DNA of 64,000 nucleotides, from NCBI RefSeq assembly GCF_003935425.1, contig NZ_RHQN01000013.1, positions 29,339 through 93,338 on the forward strand. The letters run 5' to 3'. A program made the position numbers and the translations under genes. The DNA is from Pseudomonas sp. v388. GTDB taxonomy: Bacteria; Pseudomonadota; Gammaproteobacteria; Pseudomonadales; Pseudomonadaceae. Under the pieces are notes generated by a model. That model did no database searches. It was not told the origin of the DNA and worked only from the letters and a program-made list of their open reading frames with translations. Below are positions 1 through 9,088 of the stretch, piece by piece. Position 1 is the first letter of the stretch; each line of letters begins with the position of its first letter.

Positions 1-545
1 AGGTCGCCCGCGAAGAAGAGGTCAGCCAGGCCGCAAGCGTGGCATTCGAGATTTCCCAGCAGACCGACGTCAGCGCCCAGCGCGGCGCCGATGTGGTGCA
101 GAACACCGTGGACACGATGCGCAAGATCTCCGACGAGATGGAGTCGGCATCGTCAGGCATCGAGGCGCTGGGCAAGCAGTCGTTGCTGATCAGCTCCATC
201 GTGCAAACCATCGGCGGGATCGCGCAACAGACCAACCTGTTGGCGCTCAACGCCGCCATCGAGGCCGCCAGGGCCGGGGAGCAGGGCCGCGGTTTTGCGG
301 TGGTCGCCGACGAAGTCCGGCAGCTGGCCGGGCGCACCAGCGCCGCGACCGAGGAGATCGTCAACGTGGTGCAGCAGAACCAGGCGCTGGCCGACGCGGC
401 GGTACGTGGCATGGCCAACAGCCGGACTCAGGCCGAACAGGGGCTGGCCTTGGCCAACGAAGCCGGTGCGGTGATCGTCGAGATTCAGGACGGTGCCAAG
501 CAGGTGGTCGGTGCGGTCGGGCGCTTCGCCAATCAGTTGAAGTGA
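1..545 (+). CDS. Methyl-accepting chemotaxis protein, C-terminal part (5' end outside window)
   Basis: The reading frame is open from the left edge (codons in phase with position 3) to the TGA at 543-545, so only about the last 180 residues are present. They are the cytoplasmic signalling domain of a chemoreceptor. The hairpin tip is recognisable from the conserved stretch around [20 protein letters not shown] followed by [15 protein letters not shown], the part that contacts CheA and CheW. No C-terminal CheR-binding pentapeptide is visible; the protein ends ANQLK. The sensor domain is outside the window, so the ligand cannot be inferred. The family call is certain. Confidence 0.96.
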   Translation, partial: VAREEEVSQAASVAFEISQQTDVSAQRGADVVQNTVDTMRKISDEMESASSGIEALGKQSLLISSIVQTIGGIAQQTNLLALNAAIEAARAGEQGRGFAVVADEVRQLAGRTSAATEEIVNVVQQNQALADAAVRGMANSRTQAEQGLALANEAGAVIVEIQDGAKQVVGAVGRFANQLK

Positions 546-562
546 TCGTCTTCAGCCCTCTT

Positions 563-651
563 CAGAAGCCGGCTTGCTGGTGAAGGCTGCCTGGCAGGTG
601 ATCGACCTGTCGTGGATGGACTGGCCTCTTCGCTGGCAAGCGGGTTCCCAC
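563..651. repeat. Inverted REP pair (BIME-like)
   Basis: Two copies of a Pseudomonas REP-type core face each other. The left copy, about 566-584, contains GCCGGCTTGCTGGTGAA. The right copy, 628-651, contains TTCGCTGGCAAGCGGG followed by TTCCCAC. It lies just after the chemoreceptor stop codon, a usual place for such elements. Similar pairs occur at 48833-48976 and 62650-62743. Confidence 0.7.
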
Positions 652-670
652 GGTAAACCGCTTGAGGCTT

Positions 671-696
671 CAAATAGCTAGCATGCTAGCTATTTG
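671..696. repeat. Perfect 26-bp CTAG-rich palindrome
   Basis: The 26 bases at 671-696 equal their own reverse complement, with TAGCTAGCATGCTAGCTA in the middle. CTAG is normally rare in bacterial genomes, so its clustering stands out. Related CTAG-rich hairpins are at 24482-24513 and 39329-39356. All three lie between genes, downstream of a stop codon. There is no T-tract, so a standard intrinsic terminator is not obvious. Confidence 0.8.
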
Positions 697-785
697 GCTG
701 GCAAAATGCTGGCCGGATTGTACAACGGTCGCCATAGCACGGGATGCTCTAGATCGCTGATTCCTCACTGACAAGGACGTGCAGG

Positions 786-2084
786 ATGCTTCAGGTCGCG
801 CTCGCTGTTCTCACCCTCCTCTGCTTGATTGGCGGTTTGCTGTTCAACGCAGAGTTGTTGAACAAGGCGGGCGCCGACATCCCCCTCAAACAACTCCAGA
901 CCCTCGAAATCTACGGCCAGCTGCTTGCCTCGGCCAGCGTTTGCCTGTTCGTCTGGCGGCTGTGTGTGGCGGCGCACAAGCGTCGGCAACGTCGGGCCGG
1001 TCCGCAGGGCTGCGACCCGCGTATTCTGTGGTACTCGATTGCACTCAGTACGCTGATCACGGCGCCTGCCACCTGGTGGGTCCAGGGCGAGGTACCGGAC
1101 ATCATCGCTGAAGAATTCCCGGCAAGCCTGCGGGTTTACAGCTTGTACGCCTACGTGACGAAAAAAGGCCTGCTTTACGATGCGTTGCAGATTCCGGGGG
1201 TTCCGTACCAGGAATACCGGGACGCCGGGGAAGGCAAGGCGTTCATCGCCAATCTGGGCGTACTGATGAGTGTTCAAGGCTCGTACGTTGAAAAGATTGA
1301 CCGCAACTTCCAGGGTTTCGCCACCGCCGTGTTCAAAGGCTACACACGGCGTAATGCAGATGCGCTCTACGAGCGCCTGCAGGTGGAAGTCATTCCCACT
1401 CTCGAAGACATCATCCGCGCCTACGCCAGGCTTGAGGCGCTGCGTGTTTCGGGAGTGCCGGGTAACGAGCGCACACCCATCGAGTGGCCCGCCCAAGGCC
1501 AGGAGCTGAGTAACGCGCCGAGCGTTTCGGATTATGCCCTTTCGATAAAACCTGGCCTACGCACCCGGCAAGCGATTGCCGACAGCCCTGAAGTTCGCTA
1601 CATGGCCCGGCAAACCCTCGGTCCGCTGTATGTCGAAGGCATGGACCTGTTTGCCACCCGCGAGCAATTCAACAGATACCTCAACGGCATCGCCGGCAAC
1701 ATGGCGGTCGATGTCGCCCACACCGACATCCGGGGCGAGCAGGGCCTCAGCGTGCTGAAAAACATGTGGTTCGTGCCCTGGTCGTTGCTCAGCGGGCTGT
1801 TCACAGGTGCGCTCAACATCGTGGGGCTGGTGCTTTCGCTCATCGAACGGCGCCGTCGTGTTCAGAACCCCCGGCGTGCAATCAAGGCTCGGCTCGCGGC
1901 GATTGCCACGGTCATCATCATTCCCATTTTTGCCGGCAACGCCATCCTCCAATCCTCGGGCTATCGCTCGGCGTTCAGAAGCATTGAGAAAGGGCCGACC
2001 CTCATGGTCGGGGTCTTCCATTGGGCCATGTCTGCCGAAGCCATGTTGTACAACCTGACCAAGCCTGTGCTCAAAGCGCAGTGA
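786..2084 (+). CDS. Membrane protein of unknown function, first gene of an envelope operon
   Basis: 432 residues; I do not recognise the family. Hydrophobic segments lie at about residues 1-21, 43-62, 80-98, 330-356, 370-390 and possibly 405-420, so both ends are membrane-embedded. The middle (about 100-325) is polar and probably periplasmic. The start is supported by AAGGACG about 8 bases upstream. It is followed after 26 bases by a lipoprotein gene and then two more exported or membrane proteins, all with gaps under 30 bases, so the four are probably co-transcribed. The 240-base region upstream holds a REP pair and a palindrome but no gene. Confidence 0.75.
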   Translation: MLQVALAVLTLLCLIGGLLFNAELLNKAGADIPLKQLQTLEIYGQLLASASVCLFVWRLCVAAHKRRQRRAGPQGCDPRILWYSIALSTLITAPATWWVQGEVPDIIAEEFPASLRVYSLYAYVTKKGLLYDALQIPGVPYQEYRDAGEGKAFIANLGVLMSVQGSYVEKIDRNFQGFATAVFKGYTRRNADALYERLQVEVIPTLEDIIRAYARLEALRVSGVPGNERTPIEWPAQGQELSNAPSVSDYALSIKPGLRTRQAIADSPEVRYMARQTLGPLYVEGMDLFATREQFNRYLNGIAGNMAVDVAHTDIRGEQGLSVLKNMWFVPWSLLSGLFTGALNIVGLVLSLIERRRRVQNPRRAIKARLAAIATVIIIPIFAGNAILQSSGYRSAFRSIEKGPTLMVGVFHWAMSAEAMLYNLTKPVLKAQ

Positions 2085-2110
2085 CCATTTTCACAAGGGA
2101 GAAGTACCCA

Positions 2111-2968
2111 GTGCGTAAGAAATTCGTCGCATCGATTCTGGCCGTATCCATCGCCACTTCGTTTTCCGGATGCGCCCAGATGGGGATCAGCAAGGAGCAG
2201 GCCGGCACCGTGATCGGTGGTCTGGCCGGTCTGGCCATCGGCGCCACCATGGGCAAGGGCAGCGGTCAGGTCGCGGCGGCATTGATCGCCGCCAGTGTGG
2301 GCGGTTACATCGGCAACCGTATCGGCCACATGCTCGATGAGCAGGATCAGCAAGCGCTCGCCCTGCGTACCCAGGAAGTGCTCAACCAGCCCGCCACTGC
2401 CTCGACGCAACCGGCGGTCTGGCAGTCCACTCGCACCAAGGCGAGCGCGCAGATCATCCAGGGTCAGGAATACACGACCACCAAGACCGTCGAGGTCAAG
2501 CGTGCGCCCAAGATTCAGGCGGTGCCGTCGATGAAGCTGATCAACGAGCCTTACGTCACCAAATCCAGCCTCAACGTGCGTGCCGCGCCGAACCTGAAGG
2601 CTGACAAGGTGGGCGGCCTGCCGAACAACACCGAGTTCACCGCCGTGGGCTCCACCGGCGAGTGGATCCTGGTCGGGCGCAAGGGTGTGACGGTCGGTTA
2701 CGTGCACAAGGACTACGTCCTGGCCAAGTCCGAAGCCGTCGCCCGCAAGGTGCCGTCAGCGGTCAATCTCGACGAAATGGACGTGGCCGCCAGCAAGGAG
2801 ACCCAAGCCTTCGATCTGGACTCCATTCCAGCGTTGCCGTCCGAAAAAGTCGCGGCCGAGACCGCCTGCCGGCCGGTCACGGTGAGCCTGAAAGCGGCCA
2901 GTGGCGAAGCTGAAAAGCAGGACAGCACGTTCTGCAAGCAAGCCAACGGTACTTGGGAACTGATCTAA
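2111..2968 (+). CDS. Glycine-zipper and SH3-domain lipoprotein
   Basis: 285 residues from the GTG at 2111, chosen because AAGGGAGAAG precedes it and because it begins directly with a signal sequence; the frame is open further upstream but lacks such features. The signal peptide ends in a lipobox-like FSGC at about residue 20, so the protein is probably lipid-anchored. Residues about 30-75 form a glycine zipper of the 17-kDa surface antigen type, with repeated GxxxG spacing (GGLAGLAIGATMG). Residues about 150-195 resemble a bacterial SH3 domain (LNVRAAPNLKADKVGGL, then GEWILV and GYVHKDYV), which usually binds peptidoglycan or protein. The C-terminal 90 residues are unassigned. It is the second gene of the 786-6045 operon. 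Confidence 0.75.
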   Translation: MRKKFVASILAVSIATSFSGCAQMGISKEQAGTVIGGLAGLAIGATMGKGSGQVAAALIAASVGGYIGNRIGHMLDEQDQQALALRTQEVLNQPATASTQPAVWQSTRTKASAQIIQGQEYTTTKTVEVKRAPKIQAVPSMKLINEPYVTKSSLNVRAAPNLKADKVGGLPNNTEFTAVGSTGEWILVGRKGVTVGYVHKDYVLAKSEAVARKVPSAVNLDEMDVAASKETQAFDLDSIPALPSEKVAAETACRPVTVSLKAASGEAEKQDSTFCKQANGTWELI

Positions 2969-2976
2969 GGAAAAAC

Positions 2977-4821
2977 ATGAAAAAGTGCGTTCTCGCGCTG
3001 GCCGTGGTGTCTGCTTCCGGCCTGGTGCCGCAAGCGTTCGCCCATGAGCTGGCGTACTCGAAGAAAGACGACATCAAGGTCGAGGTTCCTGGCGAAGCGA
3101 CCACCTGGTGCAAGCCCGATGTCGAGCTGACCCTGGTGCGTCCCGTGTGGGACAACCCGACGCTGCTCAATGGTTTGCTGTCCAAATTGCCTGTCATCCT
3201 GACCAAGGACTGCGCTGCAGCGCGGGTCACCTGGAAGGCGGTCGATGCAAACGGCTCGTTGTACGCAAACGGCGCAGGCAATGCGACCAATCTCGGCGTC
3301 GTCACTCTGGCCGCCGCGCCGGTCGCAGCGGCACCCCAGGCCGCAGCGCCGAAGCCGGTCGAGCCGCCTGCTGTTCCCGCGCCGACTCCAGCTCCAGCAG
3401 CGACACCTGCGCCCGTTGCGCAACCGGCTGTCGTGGTGGAACCGCAAGCCCCGGCGCCTGTCATTGGCCAGCCCGCCGCGCCTGCGCCGAAACCTGTCGT
3501 TGAAGGACCGGCAGCGCCCGCGCAACCTGCGGCGCCGGTCGCGCAGGCGGCTCCGGTGAGTGCGGACTACGGGCGCTCGCTGGTCATCAACCACCCCAGC
3601 CTGATCCAGATCAGCGACGCCAGCGGTTGCAAATGGGTGATCGGCAAGGCCGCCCTGGATAACGGCGACTCCAGCCTGGCCTTTACGTCGACGCCGGCCA
3701 TGCCATGCCCGGCGTCGGGTTTTGCCGAAGGTTCATTCGACCGGCTGCGCTGGTCGATCCCCAATACCTATCGCGGCGATAACTGGAATCGGGTGTATGC
3801 GCACGGCAGCGGCCTGCTCTTCAACCAGCGTTCCGCCGACGCAGTCAAGGACAAGGCGCTGTCGTATCTCAGCCCCAAAGCCGATCAGGCCTTGTTTCTG
3901 CTGGGCGAGCTGCCGGCGCGTCAGATGAAGGTCTATCTGGCTTTCCAGCGCGGCACTTACGGTGTGCTCGGCCCGTTCAACAACGATCCTTACTACGTCG
4001 TGATCACCGGGGATGAACGTTTTGCCCTGGACGTGACGGAGTACAAGCGCGCTGCGCTGGAAATCTTCCAGCTGATCAAGGCCACGTCGCCATCGACCAC
4101 CAGCCAGGAAAACCTGTTCATCGCCAAGTCCTTCGAGGCGCTGTACCCGGTCAACGGTTGGGGTGACGACAAGGACAAGATCGTGCGCAGCCGCATCGGC
4201 GAGAACCGCGGTCAGTTCTTCTTCGACGTTCAGGACGGTACGAACTACGCCGCCCGCCGCGAAGAACAGCGCAAGCGCGAAGAGCGTCGCGTGCAAGAGC
4301 AGCAAGCGCAGGTCCATACCCAGGTGCTGGCCCGCTACGAGCAGCTCAAGGCCGGCATGAAGGAATTCGAGGGTCGTGAAACCCAGGCGCTGGCCGGCAT
4401 GGCCGGTATTCAGGTGCGCTTCGATTCGCCTCTGGCCCTGCAGAATCCCGATTCTTCGCGTAAAACCGCCTCGATGATGGTGCATGTCACCGGGAAAATC
4501 GGCGATTACGTCGAGATCGACTTCCCTGCCCACGGCCGACTGGTTTCCGACGTGGATCTGAAAGAGGCGTGGTATGTGTTCCCGGTCGCCAATATGACGC
4601 CTTACCTGCCGTTGGAAGACGGCCGGGCGATCCCGACGTTCCGCGTCTACAGCGTGGGTGAACCGCAAGCCTGCCAGCAGGATCTGTGCGCCGACCAGGT
4701 GTCTTTCGGAGCGGTCCTGGCTAAGGAATTCCCTGGCGCCGGTATCGACTTCAACTGGACCCCTGACGTTTCCCAACAGTACGTGAACGCTTGGAAGAGC
4801 GCTTCCGCTCAAATCTGGTAA
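2977..4821 (+). CDS. Exported protein of unknown function with Pro/Ala-rich linker
   Basis: 614 residues from ATG 2977, preceded by TAAGGA and followed at once by a signal peptide (MKKCVLALAVV... cut near QAFA). Residues about 25-110 form a small domain with two cysteines. Residues about 112-190 are a low-complexity linker of Ala, Pro and Val. A longer domain follows, then a charged, probably coiled-coil stretch around 425-460 (EEQRKREERRVQEQQAQ), then a C-terminal domain with a CQQDLC pair. I do not recognise the family. The linker and coiled coil suggest a periplasmic structural or scaffold protein. It starts 8 bases after the lipoprotein gene and ends 9 bases before the next gene. Confidence 0.75.
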   Translation: MKKCVLALAVVSASGLVPQAFAHELAYSKKDDIKVEVPGEATTWCKPDVELTLVRPVWDNPTLLNGLLSKLPVILTKDCAAARVTWKAVDANGSLYANGAGNATNLGVVTLAAAPVAAAPQAAAPKPVEPPAVPAPTPAPAATPAPVAQPAVVVEPQAPAPVIGQPAAPAPKPVVEGPAAPAQPAAPVAQAAPVSADYGRSLVINHPSLIQISDASGCKWVIGKAALDNGDSSLAFTSTPAMPCPASGFAEGSFDRLRWSIPNTYRGDNWNRVYAHGSGLLFNQRSADAVKDKALSYLSPKADQALFLLGELPARQMKVYLAFQRGTYGVLGPFNNDPYYVVITGDERFALDVTEYKRAALEIFQLIKATSPSTTSQENLFIAKSFEALYPVNGWGDDKDKIVRSRIGENRGQFFFDVQDGTNYAARREEQRKREERRVQEQQAQVHTQVLARYEQLKAGMKEFEGRETQALAGMAGIQVRFDSPLALQNPDSSRKTASMMVHVTGKIGDYVEIDFPAHGRLVSDVDLKEAWYVFPVANMTPYLPLEDGRAIPTFRVYSVGEPQACQQDLCADQVSFGAVLAKEFPGAGIDFNWTPDVSQQYVNAWKSASAQIW

Positions 4822-4830
4822 GGCACCTCC

Positions 4831-6045
4831 ATGATCAAATCAATGAGCAAAAAGCAGCTGCTGATTGCAGCTGTCGCCGCTGCGGTCATCGTGGTGGCCA
4901 GCGTCATAGCCCTGTTGGCCAGCTCCGGTAAGAAAGCCGCGCTCAACTATTACGATGACTTCAAAGAACGGTTCATGCTTCAGGATGTGCTGTCCGAGGG
5001 CGATGTGTCCTATTCGGTGTTTTCCGGCAACCTGACCGTCAAGGACCCCGAAATCCGTCTGGTCGCCGCGCGCACCAACGGTGCCGAGCAGTTTCTGCGT
5101 GGCCTGAGTGGACTTTTCCAGTCGGCCGGTCGCGGCTCGGACAACGAGCAGGGTCTGGTCGGCTGGAGCAATTATCAGTGGTCGTCCACCAGTGGCCGTA
5201 ATCCGGGTGGCGTCTACCTGAAGGCCGATGCGTTGAAGATCAGTCATTCGGGCGACAGCAAGGATGGCGAGATCCACCTGCAGCTGCTGGGCCTGGACAT
5301 GAGCAATCCGTACATTTCCCACAAAGGCGTCGACGTGGTGCTGGTGTCGGACGTCAGCGACGAGATTCAGCCGCGTGCGGACATGAGTGGGTCCGGCGTG
5401 GTCAAGTCGTCCTACACCTGGGGCAGCAACATGATTGCCCGCACGCCGGTGACCGGTGCGTTTCTGATCGGCGCCACGGGCGATTTCGGCACCCGTGTCG
5501 ATCTGGACCTGACGCTCAAGCGCTCGGACGATGGCGAAGGCGCCATGAGCTTCGTCGTCACCCACCGCAACGACGGCAGCGAAACGGGCCGCATTGTCAG
5601 GGAAGCGGAGTTCGCGTCGTTGCCGGAACTCGATGACGTGCAGGACATGCTCAAGAGTGCGCTCAGCGGTTTCATCATCGGCGCGTACAGCGGTTTTTCC
5701 GGGCAGGCGGTGATTGCCGAATCGGTCAGCAACTTTGCCCGCAAGAGCAAGGTAGCCCGTTATGAGCTGAACTACGAAGGCTTCAGCCCGCTCAAGAAAA
5801 GCTATCAGGCGTACCAGGCCTCGGCGGGGCAGTCTCCGTTCGCCACCTTCTGCAAGGAAACCGGCCTTTCCACCTGGCAGAGCGATTTCGGCGCCAAGGG
5901 CAAGGGTCACAGCGATTCGGAATGCGCCATTGCGCAGAAACTCGTGGCTGAAGGCGCGTTCAACGAAACCTACACCTTCCGTGACGACAAGACCCTGTTT
6001 GCCGCGCTGTTCGTGAGCAAAGGGTTCGAGCTGGAAGCGAACTGA
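4831..6045 (+). CDS. Inner-membrane-anchored periplasmic protein of unknown function
   Basis: 404 residues with one N-terminal membrane anchor (about residues 9-30, LIAAVAAAVIVVASVIALLA) and a large, probably periplasmic, remainder. The segment after the anchor (ALNYYDDFKERF, then a beta-rich stretch with DVSYSVFSGNLTVKDPEI) is faintly like AsmA/DUF945-type envelope proteins, but I cannot assign it. ATG 4831 is used; ATG 4843 is an alternative in the same frame. It is the last gene of the four-gene operon. The 168 bases to the next gene contain an imperfect hairpin around 6058-6083 without a T-tract. Confidence 0.72.
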   Translation: MIKSMSKKQLLIAAVAAAVIVVASVIALLASSGKKAALNYYDDFKERFMLQDVLSEGDVSYSVFSGNLTVKDPEIRLVAARTNGAEQFLRGLSGLFQSAGRGSDNEQGLVGWSNYQWSSTSGRNPGGVYLKADALKISHSGDSKDGEIHLQLLGLDMSNPYISHKGVDVVLVSDVSDEIQPRADMSGSGVVKSSYTWGSNMIARTPVTGAFLIGATGDFGTRVDLDLTLKRSDDGEGAMSFVVTHRNDGSETGRIVREAEFASLPELDDVQDMLKSALSGFIIGAYSGFSGQAVIAESVSNFARKSKVARYELNYEGFSPLKKSYQAYQASAGQSPFATFCKETGLSTWQSDFGAKGKGHSDSECAIAQKLVAEGAFNETYTFRDDKTLFAALFVSKGFELEAN

Positions 6046-6213
6046 ATTCGACTCGCTCTACACGCCGTTCGCGGGGTGTGGAGCGGCCTGCCTGCGCTGC
6101 AGTCCGGTCAACCCCCCTCAAGGCTCTGTTTGCCTGGCCGATAACACGGAGTCGGCGGCCATCGGGCGATGCCGGGCTCTTCTCGCGGCGTCGCGGCTTA
6201 AAGGTATGCATCG

Positions 6214-6987
6214 ATGGTTCGGCAACTGAACCGTTTTCTGGTATTCGGCGTCCTGCTGGCCCTGTTCGTGGGCGGCTGTTCGACGAGCATGGCGCACGAC
6301 ACGGTGCCGCTGCGCATCGTCACCGAAGAGTTGCCGCCCTACAACTTCTCCCGCAATGGTCGGGTGACCGGCATGAGCACCGAAGTGGTCGAGGCCGTGC
6401 TCAAGGAAGTCGGCATCCAGGCGACCATTCAGTCCATGCCCTGGGCACGGGCCTACGAACTGGCGCTCAACGACAGCAATGTCCTGATCTATTCGATCAT
6501 GCGTACACCTGCTCGCGAACCGCTGTTCCGTTGGATCGGCGCTATCGCACCCACCCAATGGTTTATCTACTCGCTGGCAGAGCGGCCGGTGCAGCTGAGT
6601 TCGCTTGATCAGGCCCGTGGCCGACAGATTGCGACGGTCAATCAGGACGTCGGCGAGCAGTATCTGGTCTCGAAAGGCTTTCGCATTGGCGAAGAGCTGC
6701 AGTCGAGTAATAAATACGAACACAACTACCGCAAGCTCAAGGTCGATCACGTGGAAATGTGGATTTCCAACGAGCTCAATGCGCTTTACCTGACCCGCCA
6801 GAACGGCGAGGACCCGGCCAAAGTCCTGATCCGCTCGCTGCCCTTGCCGGAGCTGAGCAACGGGCCGGGCCTGAGCATGGCGTTCAGTCTGAAAACCCCG
6901 CCCGAGACGGTCGAACGGTTCCGCGACGGTCTGGAAACGATTCGTCGCAATGGCGTCTACGATGCCATTCTGCGCAAATGGCTCTGA
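6214..6987 (+). CDS. Periplasmic solute-binding protein (SBP_bac_3-like), probable lipoprotein
   Basis: 257 residues. The N-terminus is a signal peptide with a lipobox-like VGGC at about residue 22. The mature part reads as a family 3 extracellular solute-binding domain: it starts with VPLRIVTEELPPYNF and has the GxxTGMSTEVVEAVLKEVG pattern of polar amino-acid binding proteins. No permease or ATPase gene is nearby. Instead the next gene is a membrane diguanylate cyclase, and after that comes a paralogue (8345-9079) sharing the PWARAYE..AL...NVLI core. That arrangement suggests a ligand-sensing rather than transport role. This is inferred from gene order. Confidence 0.82.
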   Translation: MVRQLNRFLVFGVLLALFVGGCSTSMAHDTVPLRIVTEELPPYNFSRNGRVTGMSTEVVEAVLKEVGIQATIQSMPWARAYELALNDSNVLIYSIMRTPAREPLFRWIGAIAPTQWFIYSLAERPVQLSSLDQARGRQIATVNQDVGEQYLVSKGFRIGEELQSSNKYEHNYRKLKVDHVEMWISNELNALYLTRQNGEDPAKVLIRSLPLPELSNGPGLSMAFSLKTPPETVERFRDGLETIRRNGVYDAILRKWL

Positions 6988-6988
6988 C

Positions 6989-8320
6989 GTGACCGCGCCC
7001 GTCTCCCCATCGGCAAAGCCCTTGCCGACCGGCTCGCTCGGGCGGCGCCTGGTGCTTGCCACGCTGCTGTTCTGCTTGCTGTTTACCCTGGTCATGGTGG
7101 CCCTGCGCACCTGGTCCGCGTGGGGAAACAACCTCCAGGCGATGAACTCGGAACTGGCCTTGATCGACCAGGTGTTTCAGAACACCTTGTCAGAAGCCAT
7201 CTGGGAAATGGATCGCGAGTCCCTGGGCAAACAGCTCGCCAGCGTCGCTCAGGCAGCGCCCGTGGGACGCGTGACCCTCAGTATCCTGCGGCCCGGTCAA
7301 TCGCCGGAGGTCATCGACCTCAAGCGCCGCGCTGCCGAAGCACCAGGCGCCGCGCCGGTGCTGCGTCGCCAGTTGATCAGTGAACCCTACGCCGGTGCCC
7401 GGGAAACCGTCGGCGAGCTGGTCATCGAAGGCGACGCCGGTCTGCTCTGGGAACGCCTGTGGGGCGAGGCGCGGGGAATCTTCATCACTCAGGTGATCCA
7501 GTCATTGCTGCTGGCCGGGCTGATCATGACCATGTTCAACCGACTGGTGACCGTCCACGTGAAGCACATCGCCAGGCACCTGAGCACGCTGGCCCCGCAA
7601 ACGCTCAACACGCCGCTCCGGTTGCTGCGCTCGATCAAGCGCCAGGATGAACTCAGCCTGCTCGAAGCCCAGGTCAACGAGCTGCAGAACAATCTCCACG
7701 CCCATCTGGAACGGCAGCGTTCCGATGAACTGGCCATGGCCGCCAGTCGCGATCATCTGGCCGAACTGGTCGAAGCGCGCACCGCCGAACTCAAGGCGGC
7801 CAACCAGTCCCTCGAAGCCTTGTCGCGTCACGACCCGTTGACCGGCCTTGCCAACCGGCGGCATTTCGATGAGCTCAAGGAAGTCGAATTCCGCCGCGCG
7901 ATTCGGCACAAGACGCCACTGGCGGTGCTGATGTGCGATGTGGATTTCTTCAAGATCTACAACGACACCTATGGCCACATGCTGGGCGACGAATGCCTCA
8001 AGCAAGTGGCCGAGGCGCTGCGCGGTGTCTTCGGTCGTTCCGGCGAACTGGTGGCGCGGATCGGCGGTGAAGAGTTTGTGGTCATGTTGCCCAACGTCGA
8101 CCTGGACCAGGCCAACGCCGCCGCGCAAAGGCTGCGCGAGGGCCTTGCCGAACGTGAGGTCCCCCACGGCGGCTCGCAGGTGTCGCCTTATCTGACCCTG
8201 AGCATCGGCGTGGCCGAACTGGACCCTGAGACCATGGATCACTTCGATCTGCTGCTGCAGCGGGCCGACCAGGCGCTGTACCGCGCCAAGCGCCAGGGCC
8301 GCGATCGGGTGGCCAATTGA
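6989..8320 (+). CDS. Membrane diguanylate cyclase (GGDEF domain)
   Basis: 443 residues from GTG 6989, which directly follows the preceding TGA. ATG codons at 6950 and 6962 are alternatives overlapping the upstream gene, and no start has a clear ribosome site. There are two membrane segments (about 17-40 and 164-190) enclosing a periplasmic sensor region of about 120 residues, then a coiled-coil linker and a C-terminal GGDEF domain. The domain contains DPLTGLANRRHF, DVDFFKIYND and the active-site GGEEF. The residues where an inhibitory RxxD site would lie read RSGE, so product inhibition may be weak or absent. It lies between two binding-protein genes and probably responds to one or both. It makes c-di-GMP, which the nearby NfrB and WssB are predicted to bind. 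Confidence 0.93.
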   Translation: MTAPVSPSAKPLPTGSLGRRLVLATLLFCLLFTLVMVALRTWSAWGNNLQAMNSELALIDQVFQNTLSEAIWEMDRESLGKQLASVAQAAPVGRVTLSILRPGQSPEVIDLKRRAAEAPGAAPVLRRQLISEPYAGARETVGELVIEGDAGLLWERLWGEARGIFITQVIQSLLLAGLIMTMFNRLVTVHVKHIARHLSTLAPQTLNTPLRLLRSIKRQDELSLLEAQVNELQNNLHAHLERQRSDELAMAASRDHLAELVEARTAELKAANQSLEALSRHDPLTGLANRRHFDELKEVEFRRAIRHKTPLAVLMCDVDFFKIYNDTYGHMLGDECLKQVAEALRGVFGRSGELVARIGGEEFVVMLPNVDLDQANAAAQRLREGLAEREVPHGGSQVSPYLTLSIGVAELDPETMDHFDLLLQRADQALYRAKRQGRDRVAN

Positions 8321-8344
8321 ACCGGCCGCAGCAAGGAGCCTTGA

Positions 8345-9079
8345 GTGAATAAACGTCTTGTGCCGGGCACCTGCCTGCTGCTGATCATGCTCGCTTTGCC
8401 GGGCCATGCCAGTGAGATCGAGGTGGTGACCGAGGATTCGTCATACGCTTACCTGAGCGGCGGCAAGCTTGCAGGTCCGGGCACGCATGTGGTCGAGCAG
8501 ACCCTCAAACACGCCGCCGTCAACGACTATCGCATCCTGCTTTACCCTTGGGCGCGAGCCTATGAAAAGGCGCTGCGCGAACCCAATGTGCTGATCTTCC
8601 CGATCCTGCGCACCACGGCCCGCGAGTCGCAGTTCAAATGGGTGGGTGAGATTGCCCAGGCGCAGACCATGCTCTACAAGCTGCGAGAGCAAACCGACCT
8701 GACGCTTGAAAGCATCAGCGACGCCCGGCGCTACATCATCGGTGTGGTGCGGGACGACTCCAGGCAGGCGTATCTCGAAGGGCGGGGCTTCAAGCGTCTG
8801 GTGGTGTCGACCACCAACCGCGACAGTTTCCAGAAACTGCTCCACCATCAGGTCGAGCTGCTGCCGATGACCGAACGGGAAGTCCGTCTGCTGAGCGAGC
8901 AGGCCCAGGTCGATGTCGGGCGCCTGGAGGCGGTGGCCGCGCTGGGTGACGTGAAGGCCGGTATTTACATGGCCTTCAGTCTGGAAACCCCGGACGAGAT
9001 GGTGAACCTGGTGCGCACGGCGTTCGAGCAGCTCAAGGCCTCGGGCGAAATCGAGCGACTCATGCACGAAGAGCCCTGA
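8345..9079 (+). CDS. Periplasmic solute-binding-like protein, paralogue of 6214-6987
   Basis: 244 residues from GTG 8345, with AAGGAGCC just upstream. The signal peptide ends near PGHA at residue 22. The mature protein follows the same plan as the gene at 6214: IEVVTEDSSYAY at the start, PWARAYEKALREPNVLIFPI, TTARESQFKWVGEIAQAQ. The glycine and proline residues that line the usual amino-acid pocket differ, so ligand specificity may be altered or the protein may only signal. It follows the cyclase by 24 bases and is probably co-transcribed with it. Confidence 0.8.
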   Translation: MNKRLVPGTCLLLIMLALPGHASEIEVVTEDSSYAYLSGGKLAGPGTHVVEQTLKHAAVNDYRILLYPWARAYEKALREPNVLIFPILRTTARESQFKWVGEIAQAQTMLYKLREQTDLTLESISDARRYIIGVVRDDSRQAYLEGRGFKRLVVSTTNRDSFQKLLHHQVELLPMTEREVRLLSEQAQVDVGRLEAVAALGDVKAGIYMAFSLETPDEMVNLVRTAFEQLKASGEIERLMHEEP

Positions 9080-9088
9080 GGCCGTTTC

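Noticed and set aside
6058-6083. Imperfect hairpin after the envelope operon as a terminator
   Set aside because: The stem has mismatches and no T-run follows, so I did not list it.
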